A stretch of 62,909 nucleotides of DNA, taken from Candidatus Halobeggiatoa sp. HSG11. Lineage in GTDB: Bacteria > Pseudomonadota > Gammaproteobacteria > Beggiatoales > Beggiatoaceae. The stretch's first letter is position 1, and each line of letters opens with the position of its first letter. Made by a program: the position numbers and the translations under genes. Location of the stretch: NCBI GenBank assembly GCA_030378105.1, contig JAUCGL010000007.1:1-62909 (forward strand), read 5' to 3'. Shown one piece after another: positions 8,004-17,837 of this stretch. The notes under the pieces were generated by a model. That model worked only from the letters and a program-made list of their open reading frames with translations. It was not told the origin of the DNA and made no database searches.

Positions 8004-10832
8004 ATGAAAACCATAAGTTTACGTGGAGTACGCACCCACAATTTACAAAACATCAACCTTGACATACCGCGCGATAAATTAGTTGTTATAACTGGTTTAT
8101 CCGGTTCAGGTAAATCATCCCTAGCTTTTGATACCATCTATGCAGAAGGCCAACGCCGCTATGTTGAATCCTTATCTGCCTACGCTCGCCAATTCCTTTC
8201 CATAATGGAAAAACCGGATGTAGAACATATTGAGGGCTTATCACCAGCTATCTCAATAGAACAGAAATCTACCTCCCACAATCCACGCTCAACCGTTGGT
8301 ACCGTCACCGAAATTTACGATTACTTACGCCTCTTATTCGCCAGAGTTGGCACTGCTCATTGTCCCCAACACGGCACTTGTTTACAAGCTCAAACCATCA
8401 GCCAAATGATTGATCAGGTACTAGCTTTACCAGAAGGCTCACGGTTAATGTTACTTGCACCCCTCATCAAAGAGCGAAAAGGAGAGCATATAAAAATAAT
8501 AGAATCATTGCAAAAACAAGGATTTATACGAGCAAGAATAGATGGTGAGATTATCATGTTGGATGATCCACCAAAATTGACCCTCCATAAAAAACATAGC
8601 ATAGACGTAGTTATAGACCGATTTAAAGTGCGTGATGATATAAGATTGCGATTAACTGAATCATTTGAAACAGCTCTCAAACTTGGTGATGGTTTAGCTC
8701 AAATCATTGCTATGCAAGATAATTCTGTTCCAGATTTAGCTTTTTCCTCTCGTTACTCCTGTCCTGAATGTGGTTATAGCGTCAGTGAAATAGAACCACG
8801 CCTATTTTCTTTCAATAATCCAATGGGAGCTTGTCCAACCTGCGATGGTTTGGGGATTAAGCAATTTTTTGATCCAAATAAAGTAGTTACTAATGCAGCA
8901 GTTAGTTTAGGCGATGGAGCGGTGCGAGGTTGGGACAGCAAAACAGCTTTTTATTTCCAAGCTTTGGAAGCATTGAGCAAACATTATAAGTTTGATTTGC
9001 ACTTACCATTTGACCAACTTCCTGAATATATTCGCAATATTATTTTATACGGCAGTGGTAACACTGTTATTAATATGGTGTATCACAAGGAAGAAACTGG
9101 AACAACTTTCACTCGCAAAAAACCATTTGAAGGCATAATTCCTAATTTGCAAAGACGCTATCGGGAAACAGAATCGAATGCAGTGCGAGAGGAATTGGCC
9201 AAATATTTAAGCCAACAACCTTGTTCCGACTGTCAAGGTACTCGTTTAAATGAAGCAGCCCGACATGTATTAATAACTGGTCATAATTTACCACAGCTAA
9301 CGACCTTACCTATTGAACAGGCTCAAAAATTTTTTGCTAAGTTAAAGTTACCCGGCCATAAAGGCAAGATTGCTAAAAAGATTTTAAAAGAGGTCAATGA
9401 AAGATTACAATTTTTGATCAATGTTGGGCTGGAATATTTGAGCTTAGATCGCAGTGCTGATACTTTATCTGGTGGAGAAACCCAACGAATTCGATTGGCT
9501 AGTCAAATAGGAGCTGGTCTGGTCGGAGTCATGTATGTGCTGGATGAACCATCAATTGGTCTGCATCAACGGGATAATAAACGTTTGTTAGACACTTTGA
9601 TTCATTTGCGAGATTTAGGCAACACTGTGATTGTGGTTGAACATGATGAAGAAACAATTCGAGCAGCAGATCATATAATTGACATTGGGCCAGGGGCTGG
9701 CATACATGGCGGAGAGATAGTTGCACAGGGCAAATTGGCCAGTATTGTTAAAACTAAAAAATCTGTTACTGGTCAATACCTGTCCAAAAAAAGAAAAATA
9801 GCTGTTCCTAAACAAAGACAACCAGTTATTAAAGATAATTTTTTATATTTACAAGGAGCAACTGGCAACAATTTGAAAGCTATCAATTTGGAGCTACCAC
9901 TTGGCTTAATGACCTGTATAACTGGTGTATCCGGCTCTGGCAAATCTACTTTAATTAACGATACTTTATATCCAATCACCGCCAACTCTTTAAATCGGGC
10001 TAATTTGGAAGCTGCTGGTTATGATGCAGTTAAAGGTTTGGATTTATTAGATAAAGTTGTGGACATTAACCAAAGTCCAATTGGCCGAACTCCACGTTCT
10101 AATCCAGCTACTTACACTGGAATTTTCACACCAATTCGAGAGCTATTTGCCGCCACTCCAGAAGCTCGTTCCAGAGGTTATAAAATTGGGCGATTTAGCT
10201 TTAATGTCAAGGGTGGTAGGTGCGAAGCTTGTCAGGGAGATGGGTTGATTAAGGTCGCAATGCACTTTTTACCAGATATTTATGTTACTTGTGATGTTTG
10301 CAAGGGGCAACGTTATAATCGGGAAACTTTGGATATAAAATATAAAGGAAAAACAATTCACGAAGTATTGGCCATGAGCGTTGAAGAAGCAAGGGATTTC
10401 TTTTCTGCTATTCCTGTATTGATGCGTAAATTGCAAACTTTAATGGATGTGGGTTTATCTTATGTAACTTTGGGGCAAAATGCTGTTACTTTGTCTGGTG
10501 GTGAGGCACAGAGGGTTAAGTTATCAAGGGAGCTGTCAAAAAGAGATACTGGTAAAACTTTATATATTTTGGATGAACCCACTACTGGTCTACATTTTCA
10601 TGATGTAGAACTGTTGTTGAATGTGTTGCACAGGTTGCGAGATCATGGCAATACGATAGTGGTTATTGAGCATAACTTGGATGTGGTGAAAACTGCGGAT
10701 TGGATTGTTGATTTGGGGCCAGAAGGTGGTGAGAAAGGTGGTCAAATAATAGCGACTGGAACTCCAGAAGATATTGTTGCTATTAAACAATCTTATACTG
10801 GGCAATTTTTGGGAGAGGTTTTGGAGAAATAA
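8004..10832 (+). CDS. uvrA: Excinuclease ABC subunit A (UvrA)
   Basis: 942 aa, the usual UvrA length. This ATP-dependent damage-recognition subunit starts nucleotide excision repair with UvrB and UvrC in the cytoplasm. Two ABC ATPase modules are visible: the first Walker [10 protein letters not shown] at 31-39 with its signature [16 protein letters not shown], the second GVSGSGKST with [15 protein letters not shown]. CxxC zinc pairs are present (CPECG...CPTCDG and CEACQGDG...CDVCKG). The start ATG gives [20 protein letters not shown], the normal N-terminus. It is apparently monocistronic. No anomalies. Confidence 0.98.
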   Translation: MKTISLRGVRTHNLQNINLDIPRDKLVVITGLSGSGKSSLAFDTIYAEGQRRYVESLSAYARQFLSIMEKPDVEHIEGLSPAISIEQKSTSHNPRSTVGTVTEIYDYLRLLFARVGTAHCPQHGTCLQAQTISQMIDQVLALPEGSRLMLLAPLIKERKGEHIKIIESLQKQGFIRARIDGEIIMLDDPPKLTLHKKHSIDVVIDRFKVRDDIRLRLTESFETALKLGDGLAQIIAMQDNSVPDLAFSSRYSCPECGYSVSEIEPRLFSFNNPMGACPTCDGLGIKQFFDPNKVVTNAAVSLGDGAVRGWDSKTAFYFQALEALSKHYKFDLHLPFDQLPEYIRNIILYGSGNTVINMVYHKEETGTTFTRKKPFEGIIPNLQRRYRETESNAVREELAKYLSQQPCSDCQGTRLNEAARHVLITGHNLPQLTTLPIEQAQKFFAKLKLPGHKGKIAKKILKEVNERLQFLINVGLEYLSLDRSADTLSGGETQRIRLASQIGAGLVGVMYVLDEPSIGLHQRDNKRLLDTLIHLRDLGNTVIVVEHDEETIRAADHIIDIGPGAGIHGGEIVAQGKLASIVKTKKSVTGQYLSKKRKIAVPKQRQPVIKDNFLYLQGATGNNLKAINLELPLGLMTCITGVSGSGKSTLINDTLYPITANSLNRANLEAAGYDAVKGLDLLDKVVDINQSPIGRTPRSNPATYTGIFTPIRELFAATPEARSRGYKIGRFSFNVKGGRCEACQGDGLIKVAMHFLPDIYVTCDVCKGQRYNRETLDIKYKGKTIHEVLAMSVEEARDFFSAIPVLMRKLQTLMDVGLSYVTLGQNAVTLSGGEAQRVKLSRELSKRDTGKTLYILDEPTTGLHFHDVELLLNVLHRLRDHGNTIVVIEHNLDVVKTADWIVDLGPEGGEKGGQIIATGTPEDIVAIKQSYTGQFLGEVLEK

Positions 10833-10920
10833 GAGAGTAGTTCTAGTCTGTCAAAAAACAGCCTATATTGTGGCATATCAACATTGAATTATGAGAAATT
10901 TACATTATACAATATTTATT

Positions 10921-11829
10921 ATGCAAAAAAATAAAATGAAATTACTATTTGGAATATGTTGTATTTTGAGTTTGGGTTTAATTACTCCTATCCATGCAGG
11001 TGAAACTGGACACTACAAAGGTGTTATAAGAGGTATCAAAGCTGCAACTCTCCCACCACCTGGATTTTATTATGTCGCCTATAATGTTTATTACAACAGT
11101 GATACATCAATGAATCAACACGGTGATGAAAAAAATATTGGTTTTGATTTAAATAGTGTTGCCTTGTCAAATAGATTAGTTTGGATTACTAACCAGAAAA
11201 TATTAGGTGCAGATTTTGGAATGAATATGGTTATTCCATTGGTTAATACTGATATTGAAATTGATGCTTTTAATGTCCAAGATGAGCAATCTGGGATAGG
11301 TGATGTTTTTGTGGAATCATTTTTAGGTTGGCACGAAGCTCGTTATGATGCAACTATTGCTGTTGGTTTGTACATGCCCACTGGTGATTATGATGTCCAT
11401 GAACCGGCTTCGCTTGGTAAAGATTTTTGGACTGCTATGCTTTCATTAGGTGGAACTTATTATTTTGACAGTAAAAAATTGTGGTCATTATCTATTTTAG
11501 GACGTTATGAAACTCATAGTGAAAAAGATAGTGTTGATGTAAAGCCCGGCGATGATTTTGGATTTGAATGGGGACTTGCTAATGCCGTAACTCCTACTAT
11601 AGATATGGGTGTTACCGGTTATGCACATTGGCAGGTAAGTGATGACAGTGGTTCGGCAGCAACTTGGGATACAGATGTTCATGATCAAGTTTTTTCTATC
11701 GGACCAGAAGTTAAAATATTTATTCCTTCAATAACATCATTTGTTACGGTTAGGTTTCGTAAAGAATTTGGTGCTGAAGATCGGGCTGAAGGACAAATGC
11801 TAACTTTAAGTTTGGCTAAAAGATTTTAA
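10921..11829 (+). CDS. Outer-membrane protein of the MetA-pathway-of-phenol-degradation/SphA-like family
   Basis: 302 aa from the ATG at 10921. In-frame ATGs at 10891 and 10936 are alternatives, none with a clear ribosome site; the signal peptide MKLLFGICCILSLGLITPIHA favours 10921 or 10936. After cleavage comes a repeated beta-strand barrel starting LPPPGFYYVAYNVYYNSD, with internal VGLYMPTGDY and SIGPEVKIF typical of 'transporter, phenol MetA' outer-membrane proteins. It ends SLAKRF with a terminal Phe, as outer-membrane barrels do. It lies 1 base before the prenyltransferase gene and heads a three-gene operon. The substrate is unknown. Confidence 0.75.
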   Translation: MQKNKMKLLFGICCILSLGLITPIHAGETGHYKGVIRGIKAATLPPPGFYYVAYNVYYNSDTSMNQHGDEKNIGFDLNSVALSNRLVWITNQKILGADFGMNMVIPLVNTDIEIDAFNVQDEQSGIGDVFVESFLGWHEARYDATIAVGLYMPTGDYDVHEPASLGKDFWTAMLSLGGTYYFDSKKLWSLSILGRYETHSEKDSVDVKPGDDFGFEWGLANAVTPTIDMGVTGYAHWQVSDDSGSAATWDTDVHDQVFSIGPEVKIFIPSITSFVTVRFRKEFGAEDRAEGQMLTLSLAKRF

Positions 11830-11830
11830 C

Positions 11831-12679
11831 ATGACCGATAAAACAACTTTTGTTAAAGCACTACGTCCATTTTCTTTGATCGTTGCTATTGCTACCTGTG
11901 GTTTAGGAGTTAGTTTAGCACTGATTGAAGGAATAGAAAATTTTGGGTTAGTATGGTTGGTGATGATTACCGGAGTTTTATTGCAAGTAGCCGTTAATTT
12001 AACTAATGATTATCAAGATATTAATAATAAACAATTTACCGAGGTACAGCTACAAGCCATTAATCGTAATACTAAAATTGGCTGGATGATTATGTTGCTT
12101 GCAATAATACTTGGGTTATACATGGTTAGTATCAGAGGTTGGCCATTATTATTATTAGGTATTGTTGGGATATTTGGGGCGTGGGGTTATACAGGTGGAC
12201 AAATCAATTATAAAAATCGTGGACTGGGTGTGTTACTTGTTTTTTTGTTCATGGGAGTTTTATTGATAGGGGGTTCCTATTATGTTATTGCAGGAACTTA
12301 TCATTGGAATATCTTCTGGTTATCCATACCATTTAGCCTATTATCATCATTATTATTATTAAGTAATGAACTACGTGATTATGAAACAGATTTAGCAGAT
12401 GGTATCAAAACCTTAAGTGTTCGTTTAGGCTATTCGATTGGAGTAAAATTATATTATTGGTTAGTTGTGTTGACTTATATGGTCAGTGTCTTGCTCTATC
12501 AAGCTAATATTTTACATGGTATTATTTTGATATTAATCACTATGTTAGTCCTATGGCAACCACTAAAATTATTGAATACAGCTAAAAAACAACGCTACCG
12601 CCTAACCAGCTTAACCGGTCGCTTTTATTTTATTTACAGTGTTGTTTATATCGCAACAATTTGGATACCATTACCATGA
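11831..12679 (+). CDS. UbiA/MenA-family prenyltransferase
   Basis: 282 aa, about eight or nine membrane helices. Both aspartate-rich motifs of the UbiA superfamily are present: NDYQD (59-63) and the second around RDYETD (Asp183, Asp187), which bind the Mg-diphosphate of the prenyl donor. The AWGYTGGQINYKNRGLG stretch resembles MenA (dihydroxynaphthoate polyprenyltransferase). No other menaquinone gene is in the window, so the aromatic acceptor is uncertain. It lies 1 base after the outer-membrane protein gene and overlaps the BASS transporter by ATGA. Confidence 0.8.
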   Translation: MTDKTTFVKALRPFSLIVAIATCGLGVSLALIEGIENFGLVWLVMITGVLLQVAVNLTNDYQDINNKQFTEVQLQAINRNTKIGWMIMLLAIILGLYMVSIRGWPLLLLGIVGIFGAWGYTGGQINYKNRGLGVLLVFLFMGVLLIGGSYYVIAGTYHWNIFWLSIPFSLLSSLLLLSNELRDYETDLADGIKTLSVRLGYSIGVKLYYWLVVLTYMVSVLLYQANILHGIILILITMLVLWQPLKLLNTAKKQRYRLTSLTGRFYFIYSVVYIATIWIPLP

Positions 12680-13557
12680 ATCAGGATATTGTACTTGCAA
12701 TAGCTTTACCGGTAACGTTATTTTTTATTATGTTAAGTATGGGTTGTAATTTAACCCCGGCTAATTTTAAGACAGTATTACAAATCCCAAAAACTATGTT
12801 GGTTGGGATTATATCGCAGATGTTATTATTACCAATTTTAGCATTTGTATTATTATATCCGTTAGAACTTCCCCCAGAAATATTTATAGGATTTATGATT
12901 TTGGCATTAAGTCCGGGTGGTGCAACATCCAACATGTTTGCCTATCTAGCAGATGGTAATTTAGCTTTATCAATAACTTTAACAGCTATAGTTAGTATGG
13001 TGACACCATTTACTATTCCATTAGTTGCAGGCTGGCTTATAGCTACACAACTTGATTCATCTAGCAATATTCAGCTACCTTTTTTAACGACCTTAGCCAA
13101 ATTATTGGTGGTGACATTAATTCCAGTAATATTGGGAATGTTATTACGCCATTTTAAGTTAAATTTTTGTAATCGTTATGAATTTTGGTTGACTCGTATT
13201 CCTTTGATAATGTTATTATTAGTTATAGGTGGAATTATTCACCAAAATTGGCACAATATGCCTTATTTTATTATGCAAACTGGATTGCCTGCATTGTTAT
13301 TAGCTAGTTTAGCTCTTATTGGGGGCTATTTTTTTGCTAAAATATTGTTTCAAAATGAAGTAGATTCAAGAACTATTGCGATTGAAACTTCCATTCAAAA
13401 TGGTGGGACAGCAATTTTAGTCACTGGAACAATTTTACAAAATAACACTATGACCATTGCACCTGTTATGTATGGTATTTTGATGTTGATACCAGTTTTT
13501 ATATATCTGATTTGGCTAAATAAACCAAGAAAATCTATAACTGGGTCAAGAGTTTAA
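12676..13557 (+). CDS. Bile acid:sodium symporter (BASS) family transporter
   Basis: 293 aa from the ATG at 12676, which overlaps the TGA of the prenyltransferase gene (ATGA). A TTG five codons earlier is less likely. Nine or ten hydrophobic helices are seen, with the family hallmark ALSPGGATSNMFAYLADGN and, later, AIETSIQNGGTAIL, the two crossover-helix regions that bind sodium. BASS proteins import organic anions with Na+; the substrate here cannot be named. Coupling to an outer-membrane barrel protein and a UbiA-type enzyme suggests a shared small-molecule pathway. Confidence 0.88.
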   Translation: MNQDIVLAIALPVTLFFIMLSMGCNLTPANFKTVLQIPKTMLVGIISQMLLLPILAFVLLYPLELPPEIFIGFMILALSPGGATSNMFAYLADGNLALSITLTAIVSMVTPFTIPLVAGWLIATQLDSSSNIQLPFLTTLAKLLVVTLIPVILGMLLRHFKLNFCNRYEFWLTRIPLIMLLLVIGGIIHQNWHNMPYFIMQTGLPALLLASLALIGGYFFAKILFQNEVDSRTIAIETSIQNGGTAILVTGTILQNNTMTIAPVMYGILMLIPVFIYLIWLNKPRKSITGSRV

Positions 13558-13575
13558 AAATTTTAAGAAACAATT

Positions 13576-13613
13576 CAGTGAAGCGGCTGTTGTGTGGAGT
13601 TATCCCGATAAGA
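13576..13613. repeat. Copy of an unexplained dispersed motif (GTGTGGAGTTATCCCGATAA)
   Basis: AGCGGCTGTTGTGTGGAGTT followed by ATCCCGATAAGA resembles 52081-52118 and 56782-56815. A half copy of the CACTGCC MITE (CTTAACGCAAATGGCAGTG) follows at about 13633-13652. The 288-base gap 13558-13845 therefore holds repeat debris only. Confidence 0.45.
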
Positions 13614-13800
13614 AATTTCTACGAAACTCATCCTTAACGCAAATGGCAGTGATGCAGTGTATGGGAACCGTAAATAATCCAGTACATGCTCAATTAAGTA
13701 TCTGAACCATCGGCATATCAGTTTTGAGTTATTTATCTGTTTATAAAGGTGAATTTTGTATGCTGCCTATTGAATCACCGATTTTGTGAAGGGTGGAATG

Positions 13801-13833
13801 TTTCGGGAAATCCGCTTTGCTTCATTCCCGAAA
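13801..13833. terminator. TTTCGGGAAAT...ATTCCCGAAA hairpin between convergent genes
   Basis: TTTCGGGAAATCCGCTTTGC followed by TTCATTCCCGAAA forms a stem. It lies between the ends of the convergent BASS transporter and znuB genes, where it could stop transcription from both sides. It belongs to the same repeat family as 21571-21689 and 25405-25538. Confidence 0.45.
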
Positions 13834-13845
13834 TAACAGTAAGTG

Positions 13846-14598
13846 CTACAAGTTAGATTTATTAGCTCTTCCCAAAAATCCAACTAACAATGCAATACTC
13901 CCAAGCATCCAAACAATCACTGCACCACTAGGCAAATCTAACAGAGATGAAAGAATCAAGCCTAACCCATATCCAAAAATACCAATAATATAAGCTATAC
14001 CCAAAGATTTATTATAACCACGACTACCAAGTGCTGGAATAATAAGACTTGCAAAAACTAAATAGACTCCAACCAGTTGCACAGAACTAGTTACAGCAAG
14101 TGCAAATAGTAGGTAAAATCCCATATGCCTATTGAGTTTTAATCCAAACCATATTATTAATATAAGGCCAGTAATTACAGCAAGAGGAATTAATTGAATC
14201 CAAGTAATCCATAAGATTTGTCCAACTAATAATTCTTTAAGTTGCTCTCCTCCATGTGGATTATTGGCTAACAATAAAATACTACCAGTTGCAGCTAAGA
14301 TAAAGGTAATTCCAATCAATGCTTCTTGGATTTGGGAATGGTGTTTTTCCAACAGACTGAAACCCCATGCAACTAGCAAGGCACTGCCTACTGCTATTAA
14401 TTGTACTTCCCAACCATGAGTTTCAAAACCAAGTCGGGATGCGAGAATAACACCTAATCCAGCCATTTGGGCAATAGCTAAGTCGATGAAGATGATTCCT
14501 CGTTTAAGTACTTCTTGCCCCAATGGTACATGAGTTGCTAATACCAACAGACCAGCAACAAAGGCTGGCCCAAGGATGGTTATGTCTAACCAGATCAT
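13846..14598 (-). CDS. Metal ABC transporter permease (ABC-3 family, ZnuB-like)
   Basis: 250 aa with about seven membrane helices. GQEVLKRGIIFIDLAIAQMA matches the cytoplasmic coupling region of zinc/manganese ABC-3 permeases, which pair with a cluster-9 binding protein and an ATPase. Its ATG overlaps the stop of the binding-protein gene (ATGA). No ATP-binding subunit gene is adjacent or elsewhere in the window: downstream there is only repeat debris, then a convergent gene. Either the ATPase is encoded elsewhere or it was lost here. Confidence 0.88.
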   Translation of the reverse strand: MIWLDITILGPAFVAGLLVLATHVPLGQEVLKRGIIFIDLAIAQMAGLGVILASRLGFETHGWEVQLIAVGSALLVAWGFSLLEKHHSQIQEALIGITFILAATGSILLLANNPHGGEQLKELLVGQILWITWIQLIPLAVITGLILIIWFGLKLNRHMGFYLLFALAVTSSVQLVGVYLVFASLIIPALGSRGYNKSLGIAYIIGIFGYGLGLILSSLLDLPSGAVIVWMLGSIALLVGFLGRANKSNL

Positions 14599-15470
14599 TT
14601 TAATATCGCTGCAATTTGATTAACAGTACGTTCAAACCAATGAATCAAACTTTCCTCTGTAGCTGGACTAAAATCCAAGGCTACAATAGGGATATTGGTT
14701 TTTTGTGTTAACCACTTAGCTGCTTTACCATCTTGATATTTAGCATAAACAATCATGTTAGCTGGTGATTGTTGCAAAGTAGCAAGCACTCGACTTAAAT
14801 GAGAGCTGGTTGGCGGAATTCCTGGTTTTGGTTCTAATGTTGCAGATTGTTTTAAGCCCAACCATTGTTGCAAATAAAGCCAGCTATTATGATATACAAC
14901 CATAGATTTACCAGTAAATATCTGTTTATCCAACCGTTGCATCATTGCTTGCCATTCTTGACTGAAAGATTCTAATTTGGCTTGGTAAGTTGATTGATTA
15001 GATGGATCAATTTGTATTAAAGTTTTGCTTAAATTTTCAGCCACTTGCAACATTCGTTCAGGGTCAAGGTGAACATGAGGATTACCACTAGAGTGAACAT
15101 CTCCTTGACTCCGATCCAATTGTGTAGGTTTGTCAAGTAATATTACATAATCTGTTGCCATAAAATAACCGGGTTGTCCAGCTTGGATTTTTGGATTACC
15201 TGATTTACGCAATAACAATGGTAACCAACCAATTTCAAGCTCTGCACCAGTACAAATTAATAAATCCGCACGCCGTGCTTTAGCAATTAAACTAGGACGA
15301 GCCTGAATATGATGCGGGTCTTGTTGATTAGTTGTTGCGGTGTAAATTTGTTCACCACCTAATGCTCTAGCCAATTCAGCCCATTCTGGTTCACAAGCAA
15401 ATATCCGTATATCCGCTTGAATCGGAGTAGCAACTAATACCAACAATAATAATGAGAATTTTTTAAACAT
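14595..15470 (-). CDS. Zinc-type ABC transporter substrate-binding protein (ZnuA-like)
   Basis: 291 aa, periplasmic: signal peptide MFKKFSLLLLVLVATPIQA followed by DIRIFACEPEWAELARALGG. The cluster-9 (ZnuA/TroA) fold is indicated by candidate metal ligands in DPHHIQARPS, PHVHLDP and VVYHNSW and by the late APANMIVYAKYQDGK-like strand. The charged His loop common in true ZnuA is short or absent. It lies 9 bases after the His-rich outer-membrane gene and is coupled to the permease. Zinc is the likely cargo, manganese or iron possible. Confidence 0.88.
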   Translation of the reverse strand: MFKKFSLLLLVLVATPIQADIRIFACEPEWAELARALGGEQIYTATTNQQDPHHIQARPSLIAKARRADLLICTGAELEIGWLPLLLRKSGNPKIQAGQPGYFMATDYVILLDKPTQLDRSQGDVHSSGNPHVHLDPERMLQVAENLSKTLIQIDPSNQSTYQAKLESFSQEWQAMMQRLDKQIFTGKSMVVYHNSWLYLQQWLGLKQSATLEPKPGIPPTSSHLSRVLATLQQSPANMIVYAKYQDGKAAKWLTQKTNIPIVALDFSPATEESLIHWFERTVNQIAAILK

Positions 15471-15479
15471 TTTATATCC

Positions 15480-16877
15480 TTAGAATTGATGGGAGCCATG
15501 ACTGCCTAAACTATACGTATATTGCAAAAATACTTGATTATCAGTATCTGTATAGGATTCGTCTCGGTTGAATTGCAGACGGATACGACTAAACTCACTC
15601 GGCAACCATTCCAACATAAGGCTGTAACGTCTTGGTGTATGGTCTTCACCACTTAATCCAGCTTCCTCTAACAATTCCACATCAAATCCAGAATTACCAC
15701 TATTTAATTGATCATAACGTAAGCCAGTTCGCCATTGTGGTATAAATTGATAAACTGCTTGGGCATACCAACCGCTTTGGTCTCCATCATAACTAGTGGC
15801 TTCTAATGGATCACTGTCAAGTAAGGTGAGTGTTCCATCTTCAGTTCGCTTAAAATATTCAAACTGGAATTTGAAGTTGCGATATTTAGGATTACCATTG
15901 GGAGCCCATTTATAGACGAAATCTAACGCAATGATTTTATTTTCACCTGAAAATGAAGGAGTTCCCATATGGTGTTCATCATGTTCAGCTTCCATATGAT
16001 GTTCTTCTTCATGCTCTTCGTGATCTTCATGATTTTCTTCGTCATGTTCCTCATGCTCTTCATGTTCATCACCATGACTATGACCACCACTAGTACGTTC
16101 AATATCATCAGCTTGCCAATGGCTTAGACCCAATAACCAACTATGTTCCACTCCTATATCACCGCCAATATTGGCGAAAGCAGTCCAAGCACCAATTTCA
16201 GATGAAGAACCTTTAAGTGCTTCTACTCCAAATTGCAAAAAAGTATCAGTTGGAGCTAAGTAACTAATTTGTAAACCATCATCTCGCAATTGATTTCCAA
16301 ATAAACCTCGATAAATTAATGGAGCATCGGCAAAATCCCAAGCATGTTCATGTTGTTCGTTTAAATAGCCCATTGCTGAGAAAAAACGCCCAGCTTTCAC
16401 ATTGATTCCATTTCCCAAACCAATAGTTTGAATAAAGGCTTCTTCTAACTCTACTTCAGTACTGCCATCATGTTCATGTATTGCAAGTGTGGCCTTGCCA
16501 TAAAACTTATCATCAATATTAGCACTTGCTGCTAATTCTGTATGTCCAAGTGAAAAACCTTCTTCACCCAAACCAGCTTCACCATCTAGCATAAATCCCG
16601 GCAGTTTGTATCCGTCTGGATCATTACTAAAACTTGTATAACGACCATCAAGGATTAAACTGATGGCAGGGTTAAAGCTATTTTCTGCTTGATTATTAAT
16701 AGGTTTAGACTGAGTAGTATCTTCAGCTTTTTTTAACCTGTTTTCCAAGGTTTGAACCCGTTGTTCATAATCTTGTTTTAAATTATCCAACTGTTGTTTT
16801 AATGAACCAATATCATCCGCAAATGTTGGATATGATAGGGCAAGACTAACACCTGCCATGAGTAATCTGTTACGCAT
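15480..16877 (-). CDS. Histidine-rich outer-membrane protein of the zinc-uptake operon
   Basis: 465 aa. Signal peptide MRNRLLMAGVSLALSYPTFA is followed by a short coiled coil (SLKQQLDNLKQDYEQRVQTL) and then a beta-barrel-like sequence ending in a terminal Phe (GSHGSHQF). An external-type loop around residues 255-300 is almost entirely His, Glu and Asp (HSHGDEHEEHEEHDEEN and more), an obvious metal-binding stretch. Together with the binding-protein and permease genes downstream, this suggests a porin that gathers zinc at the cell surface. Precise family not recognised; the TonB-dependent plug domain is absent. Confidence 0.78.
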   Translation of the reverse strand: MRNRLLMAGVSLALSYPTFADDIGSLKQQLDNLKQDYEQRVQTLENRLKKAEDTTQSKPINNQAENSFNPAISLILDGRYTSFSNDPDGYKLPGFMLDGEAGLGEEGFSLGHTELAASANIDDKFYGKATLAIHEHDGSTEVELEEAFIQTIGLGNGINVKAGRFFSAMGYLNEQHEHAWDFADAPLIYRGLFGNQLRDDGLQISYLAPTDTFLQFGVEALKGSSSEIGAWTAFANIGGDIGVEHSWLLGLSHWQADDIERTSGGHSHGDEHEEHEEHDEENHEDHEEHEEEHHMEAEHDEHHMGTPSFSGENKIIALDFVYKWAPNGNPKYRNFKFQFEYFKRTEDGTLTLLDSDPLEATSYDGDQSGWYAQAVYQFIPQWRTGLRYDQLNSGNSGFDVELLEEAGLSGEDHTPRRYSLMLEWLPSEFSRIRLQFNRDESYTDTDNQVFLQYTYSLGSHGSHQF

Positions 16878-17034
16878 AGAAATATTTCCCGTAAATAAGT
16901 TAAGTTTAAGTACAGGATATTGTCTGAATCAGAATTTACAGAATTATAGAATTTTCAGAATAAAATCTTTATATAACAATCTATATTCTGGATTTTAAGA
17001 GCAGACAAATCATCCTGTAAGAATTTTGAACAAA

Positions 17035-17319
17035 TTAAACTACGAGAGATAAAGGTGGGGCACGTATATGATAGGGAGTATATGAATAAGGTAAGAGCGG
17101 AGAATTAAAATTTATCCAAAGAACAGAATCAATAATTGGACTGATACTGATAGAATTATCAGAAACTAAGGAATTTCCTGATTGTTCAAGGGTAAAGTAT
17201 ATTTGGCAGGATGTACTGGATTCATGAAAGGGATGATCAACTGAATGAATAAACGCAACAAACTGGCCTAAAACTAAGACCAAGCTTAATAAAATTAGCT
17301 GTTTATATTGTTTGTTCAT
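17035..17319 (-). CDS. Small exported DUF2946-like protein
   Basis: 94 aa: an N-terminal hydrophobic segment (KQLILLSLVLVLGQFVAFIH), then HSVDHPFHESSTSCQIYFTL with a His/Cys pattern, ending YTPYHIRAPPLSLVV. The His-containing start and the 'RAPP' end match small metal-associated DUF2946-type proteins. It lies 158 bases upstream of the His-rich outer-membrane gene on the same strand, so it probably belongs to the same metal regulon. I looked for a Zur-type palindrome in 16878-17034 and 17320-17500 and found none that convinces. Confidence 0.6.
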   Translation of the reverse strand: MNKQYKQLILLSLVLVLGQFVAFIHSVDHPFHESSTSCQIYFTLEQSGNSLVSDNSISISPIIDSVLWINFNSPLLPYSYTPYHIRAPPLSLVV

Positions 17320-17629
17320 TATGTGTAGATGTTAAGGATGAAACCTTTTTATAATTTTACATGAGCCTGATAGATGAAAATAATAATAGGTGTTATTAAA
17401 TAAAATTTCAACAATATTTAATTTATTACCTAATAGATAAGTTGTTGTTTGGTAGTACCACATGGATTAAATTGCTATATACCATTTTTACAACAATAAA
17501 TTGTAACTATAAAAAGGGATGGGAATCAAGGGTATAATTGAATCATTAATAATAAGTATGAAATTTGTCCATTGATGTCCAACAACAAATCCATGACCAT
17601 GATTAAATTTTTTGGTAGTCATATATAAA

Positions 17630-17688
17630 GTAGTGATTATTCCAAAAAAAACTGCTAGTTATCAAAGATATAGCAGGTTTAATACTAC
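17630..17688. repeat. GTAGTG...ACTAC palindromic element (copy 2)
   Basis: Starts GTAGTGATTATTCCAAAAAA and ends TTTAATACTAC, with inner arms CTGCTAG and TAGCAGG. It matches the layout at 7853-7910. It lies about 150 bases before the two-component operon, inside the ~520-base gap 17320-17837, which holds nothing else I recognise. Confidence 0.55.
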
Positions 17689-17837
17689 ACATTTCAGAAC
17701 TACCCAAAATATTAATATATCTGTAAACTTGATTTACCTGTGTATAATGAGAAGTTACTTTTTATCCTGATAATCCCTTAATTTGTGTTATCTTGTTCAA
17801 AACTATTAGAATCAGAATTTTAATAGAGGAACTTTAA

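Noticed and set aside
16878-17837. Zur box controlling the zinc-type operon
   Set aside because: Only loose ATAACA/TGTTAT fragments were found, with no symmetrical site of the expected spacing near either start codon.
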